Both the position numbers and the translations under genes were made by a program. Shown here piece by piece: positions 51,403 through 60,311 of a stretch of 64,000 bases of DNA. Position 1 is the stretch's first letter; each line of letters opens with the position of its first letter. The notes under the pieces are model-generated. The model was not told where the DNA came from. It was given only the letters and a program-made list of their open reading frames with translations, and did no database searches. Source of the stretch: CAZWSE01 sp964636575 (GTDB lineage Bacteria > Pseudomonadota > Alphaproteobacteria > Rhodobacterales > Rhodobacteraceae); assembly GCA_964636575.1 (NCBI GenBank), contig CAZWSE010000001.1, forward strand, positions 86,960-150,959, read 5' to 3'.

Positions 51403-52095
51403 ATGATTGAACTTCTCACATATCAAAAAGGCTACGGCCAGTTCTCACTCAGCCCGTTCTGCGTTAAGGCCGCTCTGATGCTTCAGGCGTCAGGTCTTGA
51501 CTGGACCCGCGAAGATCTTCCTGATCCCCGCAAGATGCCAAACGGCAAATTGCCGTGTCTAAAGGCCGATGGGAAGATCATCCACGACAGTGAAGGCATT
51601 CGAACATATCTGGAATCCAAGGGCGCTGACTTTGATGCCGGACTGACAAGCGATCAAAAGGCCACGAGCCGCGCGCTTATCAGGATGGCGGAAGAGCACA
51701 TGTACTTTCACATTGTTATGGATCGGTGGGGGAACGACGATGTTTGGGGCTTTATCCGCAAAGAATACTTCAACAGTATCCCCGCTTTGGTGCGCCGCCC
51801 TATCACCTATCTGATCCGGCGTGACACGATGGCAGGCCTACGCGCGCAGGGCATTGGCCGGATGTCGGAAGAAGAACGGCTTGACCGGATTGAACGCGAC
51901 CTCGCAGCACTGCGGCAAATGCTTGATGGCAAACCCTATCTGTTTGGCGACACACCAACAGCCGCAGACTATTCCGTTGGCCCGATGATATCGAACATGA
52001 TGGTGTGCCCCTACGAGACGATGTTGTCGCGGCACATCAATGCGGACCCTGTGCTAACGGCCTATGCCAACCGGGTTTCAGGAGTGTTGAAATGA
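51403..52095 (+). CDS. Glutathione S-transferase family protein
   Basis: A 230-residue protein with a thioredoxin-like N-terminal domain (about 1-78: SLSPFCVKAALMLQASGLDW, then KLPCLKADGKIIHDSEGIRTYLE) and a helical C-terminal domain (LDGKPYLFGDTPTAADYSV). It belongs to the GST C-terminal/metaxin-like group; the reaction is unknown. AAAGGAAA precedes the ATG at 51403. The stop overlaps the DUF1801 start (ATGA), so the two are cotranscribed. Confidence 0.87.
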   Translation: MIELLTYQKGYGQFSLSPFCVKAALMLQASGLDWTREDLPDPRKMPNGKLPCLKADGKIIHDSEGIRTYLESKGADFDAGLTSDQKATSRALIRMAEEHMYFHIVMDRWGNDDVWGFIRKEYFNSIPALVRRPITYLIRRDTMAGLRAQGIGRMSEEERLDRIERDLAALRQMLDGKPYLFGDTPTAADYSVGPMISNMMVCPYETMLSRHINADPVLTAYANRVSGVLK

Positions 52096-52499
52096 GCACG
52101 CACCCGCCCTTTGCATCGCCCGCAGTCGAAGACGTTTTCAAAAGTGCCCCGCGCCAAGTTCAAACCGGAATGCATAGGTTGCGCGATCTGATTTTTGAAG
52201 TAGCGCATGACATAGACAGCGATCTGACCGTCTCTGAGACACTCAAATGGGGCCAGCCTTCCTTTGTGGTTCAGGGCGGCAGCCCACTACGGGTTGCGCC
52301 TCGGAAAGACGGCGGCTTCGCGCTCTATGCGATATGTCAAACCAGTTTGATCGGCGACTTCGCGGAGACCTTTCCAAACATGGACAAGATCGAAGGCACA
52401 CGTGCTGTCTTGTTCGATGACACCGACGATATAGATGACGTGCGCCACGGTCTGTTGATCCGGCACGCGCTCACCTATCATCGCAAGGCGACATCCTAG
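52092..52499 (+). CDS. DUF1801 domain-containing protein
   Basis: A 135-residue protein of the DUF1801 (YdhG-like) group: ETLKWGQPSFVVQGG near residue 50 and the FALYAICQTSLIGDFAETFP block. Function unknown. Its ATG overlaps the GST stop, and its stop overlaps that of rnr tail to tail on the shared CTAG. Confidence 0.85.
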   Translation: MSTHPPFASPAVEDVFKSAPRQVQTGMHRLRDLIFEVAHDIDSDLTVSETLKWGQPSFVVQGGSPLRVAPRKDGGFALYAICQTSLIGDFAETFPNMDKIEGTRAVLFDDTDDIDDVRHGLLIRHALTYHRKATS

Positions 52500-54751
52500 C
52501 GACGGGTGCGCGACACCTTGCGTTTGGTTTTGTCCGCCTTGCGTTTTCCCTTCGCGACCTTGCGACGAGGCGCGCGCCCCGCAGGCGAACGGCTCGTCTT
52601 CGGCATAGGCTGACCATCCAAGGTCAACAGCTCCAGCTCTATCCCGCCTGTTACGGGTGTCGCTTCTGCCAACCGAACGGTCACGCGCTGCCCGATCCCA
52701 AGGGTCCGCCCGCTGTCAGTGCCGCGTAGGGTTCCATTGTCGGCATCGAAGTCGAAGTATTCGTGCCCCAAGGACCGCACCGGAACAAGCCCGTCGGCCC
52801 CCGTTTCATCCAGCCGGATGAAGACGCCAAATCGCGCAACACCGCTGATCCGACCGTCAAACTCATTGCCAATACGTTCGGACAAATAGGCGGCCAGATA
52901 GCGGTCGTTAGTATCACGTTCGGCGACCATGGACCGCCGCTCACTGTCAGAAATCTGCTGCGCAGTTTGCTCCAGGTTTTCGATATCCCAAGGGCTAAGA
53001 CCATCCTCGCCCCACCCATGCGCAGAGATAAGGCTACGATGCACGATCAGGTCAGAATAACGCCGTATCGGCGATGTAAAATGCGCGTAGTTCTTCAAAG
53101 CCAACCCGAAGTGCCCGAAGTTTTGCGGGCTATAGTAGGCCTGCGTCATGGATCGCAGCGTCGACATGTTGATCAGCTCTGCCGTGTCCGTGCCCGCCGC
53201 ATCGTTGAGCAGTTTGTTTAGATGACGTGTTTGCAAAACCTGACCTTTGGCCATGTTGAAACCTGATGCTTGCGCAGTTTCGCGCAAAGCCTCTAGTTTT
53301 TCAGGTGTTGGTTCTTCATGCACACGGAACAAAAGGGGCGACTTCTTTGCCACCAACGTTTCAGCCGCGGCCACATTGGCAAGCACCATGAATTCCTCGA
53401 TCAAACGGTGCGCATCCAGACGGTCCTTGAATTGAACCGATTGAACCTCGCCCGCATCCGACAGCACAACCTTGCGTTCTGGCAAATCCAGATCAAGCGG
53501 TTGGCGATCTTTTCGCGCTGTTACAAGCGCATCATAGGCTGCGTAAAGCGGCGTAATCACATCGCCCATCATAGGCGCCACCCGATCATTCGGATTGCCA
53601 TCCATCCCGTCTTGCACTTCTTCGTAGTGCAGCGCCGCAGGTGATTTCATCAGCCCACGCACAAACCGGTGTGACAGTTTTTGTCCGTTCTCATCAATTT
53701 GCATGCGCACAGCGATACATGGGCGTTCGACCCCTTCATGCAGAGAACACAGATCACCAGACAACACATCGGGCAACATCGGCACAACGCGGTCAGGGAA
53801 GTAAGTGGAATTGCCGCGAATACGTGCTTCTTGATCCAGCTCAGACTTTGGCGTCACATAGGCCGCCACATCTGCAATCGCGACCCAGATGATATGGCCG
53901 CCCTCATTTGCAGGGTCATCGTCCGCATGCGCATAGCAAGCATCGTCATGGTCGCGGGCGTCTGAGGGATCAATCGTAATCAGTGGCAAATCGCGCAGGT
54001 CTTCGCGGTCGCCCATTTCCATCGGGCCAGCAGCATCTGCCTCCGCCACAACTTCATCTGGAAAGGCATCGCGAATATCATGCTGATGAATGGCAATCAG
54101 TGAAACAGCCTTCGGCGCAGTTGGATCACCGAGCCGATCCACAACGCGCGCACGCGGCAAGCCCATGCGGTCTTTGGGGCCATACTGTTCGGCCTCAACC
54201 AGTTCGCCGTCCTTGGCATCCAGTGTTGATCCCGTAGGTACGACCCGCTCTTTTTCCTGACCCTTGTCGATGGGCAGGATGCGACCGCCCTCGGCGGTTT
54301 TGCGGAAGATGCCCAGGATGCGGGTCGGATTGGTCCCGATGTGACGGATCAATCGCGCTTCATAGGCATGATCTTCGCCTTGGGTGATCCGCAACTTTGC
54401 CAAGATACGATGCCCCACGGCCATCGCAGGTTCGCCTGCGCGGTGCGCAATCAAGATCCGTGGTGGCGCGCCTTTGCCGTGCCATTCGGCGGGGCGGGCA
54501 AACAGATCGCCGTCAGTATCCGCGTCCGTGATTTCAAGCACGGATACAGGCGGCAGACGGTCTTTGTCATGGTAGCTTTTGGTGCGCTTTTGAATGTGCC
54601 CTTCGGCTTCAAGCTCTTTGAGCATGTGCTTGAGATCAATACGCGCAGCCCCCTTGATCCCAAAGGCCTTGGCGATGTCACGCTTGGCTGCCTTGGTCGG
54701 GTTTTCGGTGATCCATTTCAGGATTTCGTCTTTTGTTGGGATCTGTTTCAT
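52496..54751 (-). CDS. rnr: Ribonuclease R
   Basis: A 751-residue 3'-5' exoribonuclease of the RNB family. An N-terminal helix-turn-helix/cold-shock part (about 1-200) is followed by the RNB catalytic domain with TIDPSDARDHDDACYAH (metal-binding aspartates). An S1 RNA-binding domain lies near 635-720, and a Lys/Arg-rich tail (RRKVAKGKRKADKTKRKVSR) ends the protein. RNase R degrades structured RNA and takes part in rRNA quality control. It is the fourth gene after dapE, GNAT and glycosyltransferase genes on the minus strand. Confidence 0.95.
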   Translation of the reverse strand: MKQIPTKDEILKWITENPTKAAKRDIAKAFGIKGAARIDLKHMLKELEAEGHIQKRTKSYHDKDRLPPVSVLEITDADTDGDLFARPAEWHGKGAPPRILIAHRAGEPAMAVGHRILAKLRITQGEDHAYEARLIRHIGTNPTRILGIFRKTAEGGRILPIDKGQEKERVVPTGSTLDAKDGELVEAEQYGPKDRMGLPRARVVDRLGDPTAPKAVSLIAIHQHDIRDAFPDEVVAEADAAGPMEMGDREDLRDLPLITIDPSDARDHDDACYAHADDDPANEGGHIIWVAIADVAAYVTPKSELDQEARIRGNSTYFPDRVVPMLPDVLSGDLCSLHEGVERPCIAVRMQIDENGQKLSHRFVRGLMKSPAALHYEEVQDGMDGNPNDRVAPMMGDVITPLYAAYDALVTARKDRQPLDLDLPERKVVLSDAGEVQSVQFKDRLDAHRLIEEFMVLANVAAAETLVAKKSPLLFRVHEEPTPEKLEALRETAQASGFNMAKGQVLQTRHLNKLLNDAAGTDTAELINMSTLRSMTQAYYSPQNFGHFGLALKNYAHFTSPIRRYSDLIVHRSLISAHGWGEDGLSPWDIENLEQTAQQISDSERRSMVAERDTNDRYLAAYLSERIGNEFDGRISGVARFGVFIRLDETGADGLVPVRSLGHEYFDFDADNGTLRGTDSGRTLGIGQRVTVRLAEATPVTGGIELELLTLDGQPMPKTSRSPAGRAPRRKVAKGKRKADKTKRKVSRTRR

Positions 54752-54793
54752 GGGCGCTGCGTATCACGCGCACCCTGTCACGTCATGCCCAAA

Positions 54794-55369
54794 TCAGCGC
54801 GGCAAGTCTGCTGCCGTATCGACGTCCCGCAATCGGGTGACATACCCTATGGATCGGCCTTCCAACGTCGCCGCGGTATCGCTTAAGGCATGCTCGGACG
54901 ACCAGCGCACGCCTTGCATGAAGCGCGGTGGTATGGGGCGTCGCGTATTCAACCCGACAAGCCAATATCCTCCATCGAAGGCTGGACCAAAGACAGCATC
55001 CTTAGATCCAAGCACGTCAAAGGCCGCCTTCGTATGCGCAGGTTGAATCCCTGGAATATCTGCGCCAATTACGCAGACAGGCCCCTTTGGCAAAACCCGA
55101 AATACGCGCGCCATTCGGTCGCCCAAGTCACCATGTCCTTGCGGCAACCGTGGCAAGTGCGCCGGCCAAACGCGGCTTTCCATCCCCGCTCGATCAGGTG
55201 AAACAGCCAGCACAACGTCCCAGCGCGAGCTTTCGATACGGCGTAGCAAAGACAGCGCTTGATGCCGAAACCACCACGCCGAAGCGGTCATGCCAATGTC
55301 GCGCCCCAACCGCGTTTTGACACGGCCCGCCTGCGGCTCTTTCAGCATCACAACAAGTGTAGGCTTCAC
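54794..55369 (-). CDS. TIGR04282/DUF2064 family glycosyltransferase
   Basis: A 191-residue GT-A-like protein. Signatures: MLKEPQAGRVKTRLGRDIG at the N-terminus, VCVIGADIPGIQPAH (metal-binding region) and FGPAFDGGYWLVGLN. The family is called rSAM/selenodomain-associated transferase 1, although no such partner is nearby here. The sugar substrate is unknown. The start overlaps the GNAT stop (ATGA); 42 bases separate it from rnr. Confidence 0.85.
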   Translation of the reverse strand: MKPTLVVMLKEPQAGRVKTRLGRDIGMTASAWWFRHQALSLLRRIESSRWDVVLAVSPDRAGMESRVWPAHLPRLPQGHGDLGDRMARVFRVLPKGPVCVIGADIPGIQPAHTKAAFDVLGSKDAVFGPAFDGGYWLVGLNTRRPIPPRFMQGVRWSSEHALSDTAATLEGRSIGYVTRLRDVDTAADLPR

Positions 55370-55785
55370 AGCTCAAACACCATATCGCGGTGATCTATCC
55401 CTGCGTCATCATAAACGGGGCCATAGACTATGAACCCCAGCTTTTCATAAAACCCGATGGCATGAACTTGCGAGCCAAGCTTGGCGCGGGCAAATCCACG
55501 TTCTTTCGCCTCTAACAACGCGGATCGGATCAATTCGGCGCCAAGACCATCGCCGCGTTCGTCTTTGACAACGCAAACCCGTCCGATCTTGGCGGTGTCA
55601 TCAACGGGCACGATACGGGCGGACCCAACGGCGACACCGTCCTTGACCGCAAGCAGGTGAATGGAAACAGGGTCGAGATCATCAACCTCATCCGTCTCGG
55701 ACACGCCCTGTTCTTCAATGAAAACAACGCGACGCAATGCGCGGCAACTGGCGATATCGTCGGTAACAGCGACCAGAACGCTCAT
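55366..55785 (-). CDS. GNAT family N-acetyltransferase
   Basis: A 139-residue single-domain GNAT. FIEEQGVSETDEVDDLDPVSIHLLA is followed by IGRVCVVKDERGDGLGAELI (acetyl-CoA pyrophosphate loop) and HAIGFYEKLGFIVYGPVYDDAGIDH near the C-terminus, as in the ElaA-like branch. The acceptor is unknown. It is coupled to dapE and to the glycosyltransferase gene by four-base overlaps. Confidence 0.88.
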   Translation of the reverse strand: MSVLVAVTDDIASCRALRRVVFIEEQGVSETDEVDDLDPVSIHLLAVKDGVAVGSARIVPVDDTAKIGRVCVVKDERGDGLGAELIRSALLEAKERGFARAKLGSQVHAIGFYEKLGFIVYGPVYDDAGIDHRDMVFEL

Positions 55786-56921
55786 GCAAAGTAGTCTTTC
55801 AAAATGCGGGTGTAGATTGTTTTCAACTGTTCAATCTGCGCGACCGGGACGTTTTCATCGACTTGATGCATGGTTTTGCCAACAAGTCCGAACTCAACAA
55901 CAGGACAGTGATCTTTGACAAACCGAGCATCTGACGTACCACCAGTTGTCGAAAGCGTCGGGACGACGCCTGTCTCGGACTCAACGGATTTGGCAACCAG
56001 ATCAGACAGCGGGCCGGGTGGGGTCAGAAAGGACTCGCCCGAAATCTTGATCTCAAGATCGACCGCCACGCCGAACGCATCAGCGATCTTTTTTGCCTCA
56101 TTCCGTAACCAGTCAGACAGGCCCGCCCCAGTATGTGTATCGTTGAAGCGGATGTTTACAGTGGCGCGACAGTCCGCAGGAATAACATTGGTTGCAGGAT
56201 TTCCGGTATCGACTGTCACCACCGCCAGCGTCGAAGCATCAAAATGATCGGTGCCGGTATCCAAGGTGTGGCTGGCCAACCCGTCCATCAATCTGACCAT
56301 CGCAGGCAAAGGGTTGTTGGCGCGGTGTGGATAAGCGGAATGCCCTTGGGTGCCCGTCACAGTAAACTTTGCGGTCAATGACCCGCGCCGCCCGATTTTC
56401 ATCATCTCGCCCATTCGGTCAGGGCAGGTAGGTTCGCCAACAAGACAAACGCTCATCTGCTCAGCTTCGCGATCCATGTACTCGAGCAAGGCAACAGTTC
56501 CGTCGACGGCATCGCCTTCTTCGTCACCAGTGATCGCAAGAATGATGGATCCGTCCGGGGGAGTATCAGTCACAAAATCAATCGCGGCTGCCGCGAATGC
56601 AGCGACGCCCGATTTCATATCCGTCGTCCCACGACCAAACATCACTCCGTCGTGGATTTCGGCACCAAACGGCGGCTTGGTCCACGCGGTTTCATCGCCC
56701 AAGGGAACGACATCCGTATGTCCGTTGAAGCCAAATGTCTTTGAATGTCCCTTGTCACCCCATCGCGCAAATAGGTTCGAAACATCGCCCCGATCCACGC
56801 GGGTACAGGCAAACCCGGCAGCGGTCAGATAGCTTTCCAACAGGGTCAATGCACCGGCCTCGGCAGGGGTAACAGAAGGGCATTGGATCAGCTCGGCCGT
56901 CAAAGCTACAGGGTCAGTCAT
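55782..56921 (-). CDS. dapE: Succinyl-diaminopimelate desuccinylase
   Basis: A 379-residue M20-family metalloenzyme that hydrolyses N-succinyl-L,L-diaminopimelate in the lysine/peptidoglycan pathway. Zinc-site motifs are seen: FGFNGHTDVVPLGD, GRGTTDMKSGVAAF, TGDEEGDAVDGT and the C-terminal EFGLVGKTMHQVDENVPV. dapD of the same pathway lies at 61654-62481. It is the first gene of its operon. Confidence 0.96.
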   Translation of the reverse strand: MTDPVALTAELIQCPSVTPAEAGALTLLESYLTAAGFACTRVDRGDVSNLFARWGDKGHSKTFGFNGHTDVVPLGDETAWTKPPFGAEIHDGVMFGRGTTDMKSGVAAFAAAAIDFVTDTPPDGSIILAITGDEEGDAVDGTVALLEYMDREAEQMSVCLVGEPTCPDRMGEMMKIGRRGSLTAKFTVTGTQGHSAYPHRANNPLPAMVRLMDGLASHTLDTGTDHFDASTLAVVTVDTGNPATNVIPADCRATVNIRFNDTHTGAGLSDWLRNEAKKIADAFGVAVDLEIKISGESFLTPPGPLSDLVAKSVESETGVVPTLSTTGGTSDARFVKDHCPVVEFGLVGKTMHQVDENVPVAQIEQLKTIYTRILKDYFA

Positions 56922-57144
56922 TTTATCAGTCCTTTGAACGGTTTGGAGCAGAATAGGAAAAGCACAGAAAATGGCAAATGTGGCGAAAATGGCGCGATGT
57001 AAAGAGCTATCGGACGGGTCACTCTTAACAGACTGTCCATGCAGGTGTTAACCTTTGGGAAATAAATAGACCCGAGGCAGGGCATTCAGCAGTCGAAGGC
57101 GCAAAAGCCTTCAAACCCGCCAAATTACGTAAGGCGAAACCGAA

Positions 57145-57161
57145 CAAGGGTAGCACCCTTG
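57145..57161 (+). promoter_or_regulatory. Perfect short hairpin upstream of the Hint gene
   Basis: CAAGGGT-agc-ACCCTTG, a seven-base perfect stem with a three-base loop, lies 39 bases before the start codon at 57201. It lacks a T-run, so an RNA leader or operator role is more likely than termination. The rest of the 279-base dapE-Hint gap shows no gene. Confidence 0.35.
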
Positions 57162-57200
57162 CGGACTGGTGGGCCGTGTCTCTGAAAAGGGGCAAAGGGC

Positions 57201-58781
57201 ATGGTAGCAGCAGCAAAGCTTCCGGTGAACATCGGGGCCAACGCGACAGCGATGGCGAATGAGATTTTCGGCAACGGCGTGACTGTTGTCAGCGCCTCAT
57301 ACACCGGTGATAACCGATCTTCGGGAATTTTCTCAAACGGTGATGCACTGTCTCCGGGCGTTACGCCGGGCGACACCGGTATCATTCTGTCCACTGGCCA
57401 AGCGCAGGATTTCACCAACGCCAGCGGGGATTCCAATCAATTTACAGGAAACAGTACCAACACATCCGGTCCGAACAACGTCGCAAGCTTCAATGCGGCG
57501 GCGGGAACGAACACGCTTGATGCGTCTTATCTGGACGTAGATTTCATCCCGACCGGGGATGTGATGACGATGCAGTTCATCTTCGCGTCTGAAGAGTATC
57601 CGGAATACGCCCTCTCGCAGTATCAGGACTTCTTTGGCGTTTGGGTCAACGGATCACTCGTTCCGCTGAGCGTTGGGGACGGGGATATCGACCCCGGCAA
57701 CGTCAACGCGGTCGAGAACCAGAACCTTTACATCGATAACACAACAGATGCGTTCAACACCGAAATGGACGGGTTCACGGTATCAATGACCCTGACTATG
57801 CCAGTGACCGCAGGTGTTGTGAACTCGGTCCGGTTCGGGATCGCAGATGTTCTCGACACCCAATACGATTCCAACGTGTTGATCGCTGGCGACAGCGTGC
57901 AAACGGCCCTGATCGCAAACGACGATTCAATCACGATGCCGCTGAATGGCACAAGACAGCTTGACGTGCTGGCCAATGACTACAACGGCACGCCGTCCAG
58001 TTCGATGGTTGTCACACATATTAACGGTCAGGCCGTGTCTGCCGGCACGACTGTCACATTGGCGACCGGCCAAAGCGTAACCCTGAACGCAAACGGAAAC
58101 TTCACACTCACAGGTGACGGTGACCAAGAAGACTGGAACTTTGCCTATACGATCGACAACGGAACAGACACGGATGTCGGCATTGTCAACGTATCGTCCA
58201 TTCCGTGTTTCGTTGCCGGAACGATGATTTTGACACCGGACGGCGAAGTGCCAGTAGAGACGCTTTGCCCAGGTGATCTGGTGGTCACCAAAGACGATGG
58301 CCCGCAACCCTTGCGCTGGATCGGTAAGCGGTTGGTCAAGGCAGAAGGTGATTTCGCGCCCATCCATATTCAGGCGAACACGTTTGGAACGCACCGTGAC
58401 TTGCTTGTGTCTCCCCTGCATCGTGTGCTGATCAACAATTCACATGCTGAGCTTTTGTTTGGGGAATCCGAAGTGCTCGTCACCGCACGTGATCTTTTGA
58501 ACGACAAAACAGTTCTGCGCAAAGAAGGCGGTGAAGTCGTCTACGTTCATCTGCTCTTTGATGCCCATCAAGTCATCGTCTCCGAAGGTTTAGAAACCGA
58601 AAGCTTTCTGCCCGGTCCGCAAACAACAGACAGCTTTGAGGCCGAAATCGTTGATGAAATCTGTGCGATCTTCCCAGAGCTAGACCCCGAAACAGGCGGC
58701 GGATACAGCCCCGCCGCACGTCGCACTCTGCGCAAGTTCGAGGCCGAATTGCTGCTGGCCGCCAACGTAGAGGCGGCCTGA
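57201..58781 (+). CDS. Choice-of-anchor L and Hint domain protein
   Basis: A 526-residue protein without an obvious Sec signal. Residues 1-235 match the choice-of-anchor L type (TPGDTGIILSTGQAQDF, then FIFASEEYPEY). Residues about 238-330 look like a cadherin/VCBS-type module (LIANDDSITM...LDVLANDYNG). Residues 334-475 form a Hint (hedgehog/intein) domain with PCFVAGTMILTPDGE, in which Cys336 would be the nucleophile, and VSPLHRVLI with His407. Such domains can self-cleave. The long acidic extracellular-type modules suggest a secreted surface protein exported without a Sec signal, as seen with type I systems; that is inference. It lies three bases before the next Hint gene. Confidence 0.8.
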   Translation: MVAAAKLPVNIGANATAMANEIFGNGVTVVSASYTGDNRSSGIFSNGDALSPGVTPGDTGIILSTGQAQDFTNASGDSNQFTGNSTNTSGPNNVASFNAAAGTNTLDASYLDVDFIPTGDVMTMQFIFASEEYPEYALSQYQDFFGVWVNGSLVPLSVGDGDIDPGNVNAVENQNLYIDNTTDAFNTEMDGFTVSMTLTMPVTAGVVNSVRFGIADVLDTQYDSNVLIAGDSVQTALIANDDSITMPLNGTRQLDVLANDYNGTPSSSMVVTHINGQAVSAGTTVTLATGQSVTLNANGNFTLTGDGDQEDWNFAYTIDNGTDTDVGIVNVSSIPCFVAGTMILTPDGEVPVETLCPGDLVVTKDDGPQPLRWIGKRLVKAEGDFAPIHIQANTFGTHRDLLVSPLHRVLINNSHAELLFGESEVLVTARDLLNDKTVLRKEGGEVVYVHLLFDAHQVIVSEGLETESFLPGPQTTDSFEAEIVDEICAIFPELDPETGGGYSPAARRTLRKFEAELLLAANVEAA

Positions 58782-58784
58782 CAG

Positions 58785-59879
58785 ATGGCATGGGTTGGTC
58801 TCGCCACGCAAACGGAACGCATGTTCTGTGCCTCTGGATTGGGGGCAGAACGGCAAGACCGTCCTTTGATCGACATGTCCGAGAACGGCTTGATGACGCG
58901 CGGCACTTTGATGTTAGAGACACGGTTGTCTCCTGAAGACCGTTTGCAAACGCTGATCGACTTTGACAGCCATGGGATCTGGCCAAGTGGGTTTATGTTG
59001 AAAGCGGTGCCAAATGGCGGCGTTGTGCTGATCGTCACGCAAGGCAATGAAATAATCCACAGTGCTGTAAAGCAGCCTGCCAAAGGCCGCACCAATACCT
59101 TGCGGATCGTCTATGCGTGGGATTCTGTCGCCGGACTTGGCCGATTGTCGGTTCAGCACCCCGACAGTGTGATGGCCGAGGTCGCATTGGTGCACAATCC
59201 GCGTCCCATCCGCGTGGCAGATCTTCGGGCGATGATCCTGCGCCATGCCAGTGTTCAACTGGATCCAGACGTCGTGTTTCTGGCTGTGTCCGATCGGATC
59301 GAACCAGCTGGTCCGACCCCAAACCTGACCGGATCAACCGAAGTTTTGACCCCGATGGGCTATCGGCGCGCCGACAGTCTGAAACGTGGTGATACAGTGA
59401 TCACAGACGAGGGCGAAACAGTACCGGTTCTACAAACCGTCCACCAAACCGTACCAGCGCGGGGCAGTTTCGCACCGGTCCGTTTGCGGGCACCTTACTT
59501 CGGATTGACCCGCGACATGATTGTCGGATCAGAACAGCGGATCGTTCTGGACGGGTCGGATGTCGAATACATGTTTGGCAGCGAAGGTGTGCTCGCCGCA
59601 GCGACCCATTTGGTCAACGGCAGGGCGGCAGTTATCCCAGCACCAGCGCCGACAATCCGGTACACGCAACTCATTCTCCAACAAGCCCACGCGGTTCGCA
59701 TGCAAGGAGCCTGTGCAGAAACGCTTTTCGTAGGACGGCTGCGTCGGGACGAGCGGAAATTCAAAGCCAGCCTCTTGGGACGGATGCATCGGAACTTGAT
59801 CCCGGAACACGGGCGCACGGCGCATCCGGTTCTACAGCCCTTTGAGGCGATCACGTTGGCGCAGCGTCGGGCCGCTTGA
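58785..59879 (+). CDS. Second Hint-domain protein, degenerate active site
   Basis: A 364-residue protein. The N-terminal half (about 38-165) looks like a lectin/LamG-type beta sandwich (GTLMLETRLSPEDRLQTLID). The C-terminal part from about 178 aligns with the Hint domain of the preceding gene: LTPMGYRRADSLKRGDTVI, SFAPVRLRAPYFG and RDMIVGSEQR. At the place of the nucleophilic Cys (PCFVAGT) it has PNLTGST, and the SPLHR histidine is replaced by Gln in GSEQR. It is therefore probably inactive. It follows its partner after three bases, so the two are cotranscribed. Confidence 0.75.
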   Translation: MAWVGLATQTERMFCASGLGAERQDRPLIDMSENGLMTRGTLMLETRLSPEDRLQTLIDFDSHGIWPSGFMLKAVPNGGVVLIVTQGNEIIHSAVKQPAKGRTNTLRIVYAWDSVAGLGRLSVQHPDSVMAEVALVHNPRPIRVADLRAMILRHASVQLDPDVVFLAVSDRIEPAGPTPNLTGSTEVLTPMGYRRADSLKRGDTVITDEGETVPVLQTVHQTVPARGSFAPVRLRAPYFGLTRDMIVGSEQRIVLDGSDVEYMFGSEGVLAAATHLVNGRAAVIPAPAPTIRYTQLILQQAHAVRMQGACAETLFVGRLRRDERKFKASLLGRMHRNLIPEHGRTAHPVLQPFEAITLAQRRAA

Positions 59880-59885
59880 TTAGCG

Positions 59886-60218
59886 TCAGTCGTAGAACGG
59901 GTCCATCTGGGCAATAATCACCGAATTTTCATCTAGCGCTTTTTGCATCAGATCGCGTTCTTCGGGGCTGATGTCATGACCCTCTGCTTCACGTTCGGCG
60001 AGGGTACCGTATCCAGTGACATCCAAGGGCGCAGTGCCTGCTTGTTTTAGGATAGCAACGGTTTCACGCACAGCTTCGGCTTCATCAATACCACTGGCAT
60101 AGATCATCAAAGCGGCACCAGTTGATCCATCCGGTAACCCGTCATCATCCTTACGGCCGATTTGAACGACCAAGGTATAGACTTGCTGGCGGCTGGGTTT
60201 CTTCTTGGGCTGTGTCAT
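59886..60218 (-). CDS. Conserved-looking hypothetical protein
   Basis: A 110-residue soluble protein that I do not recognise. It starts with a basic segment (TQPKKKPSRQQ), followed by an alpha/beta pattern (VYTLVVQIGRKDDDGLPDGSTGAALMIYASG) and an acidic C-terminus ending MDPFYD. No signal or membrane segment. It converges with the Hint operon six bases away and is divergent from the channel gene (93-base gap). Coding use matches the neighbours. Confidence 0.6.
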   Translation of the reverse strand: MTQPKKKPSRQQVYTLVVQIGRKDDDGLPDGSTGAALMIYASGIDEAEAVRETVAILKQAGTAPLDVTGYGTLAEREAEGHDISPEERDLMQKALDENSVIIAQMDPFYD

Positions 60219-60311
60219 AGGCCCCGCCTACCTCGGAGACCCTGCGCGGTCAATCTCTTGACGCAGACCGCCTCTTCGCCGCACATTGACGGAACTTCTT
60301 GGGGGCATGCG

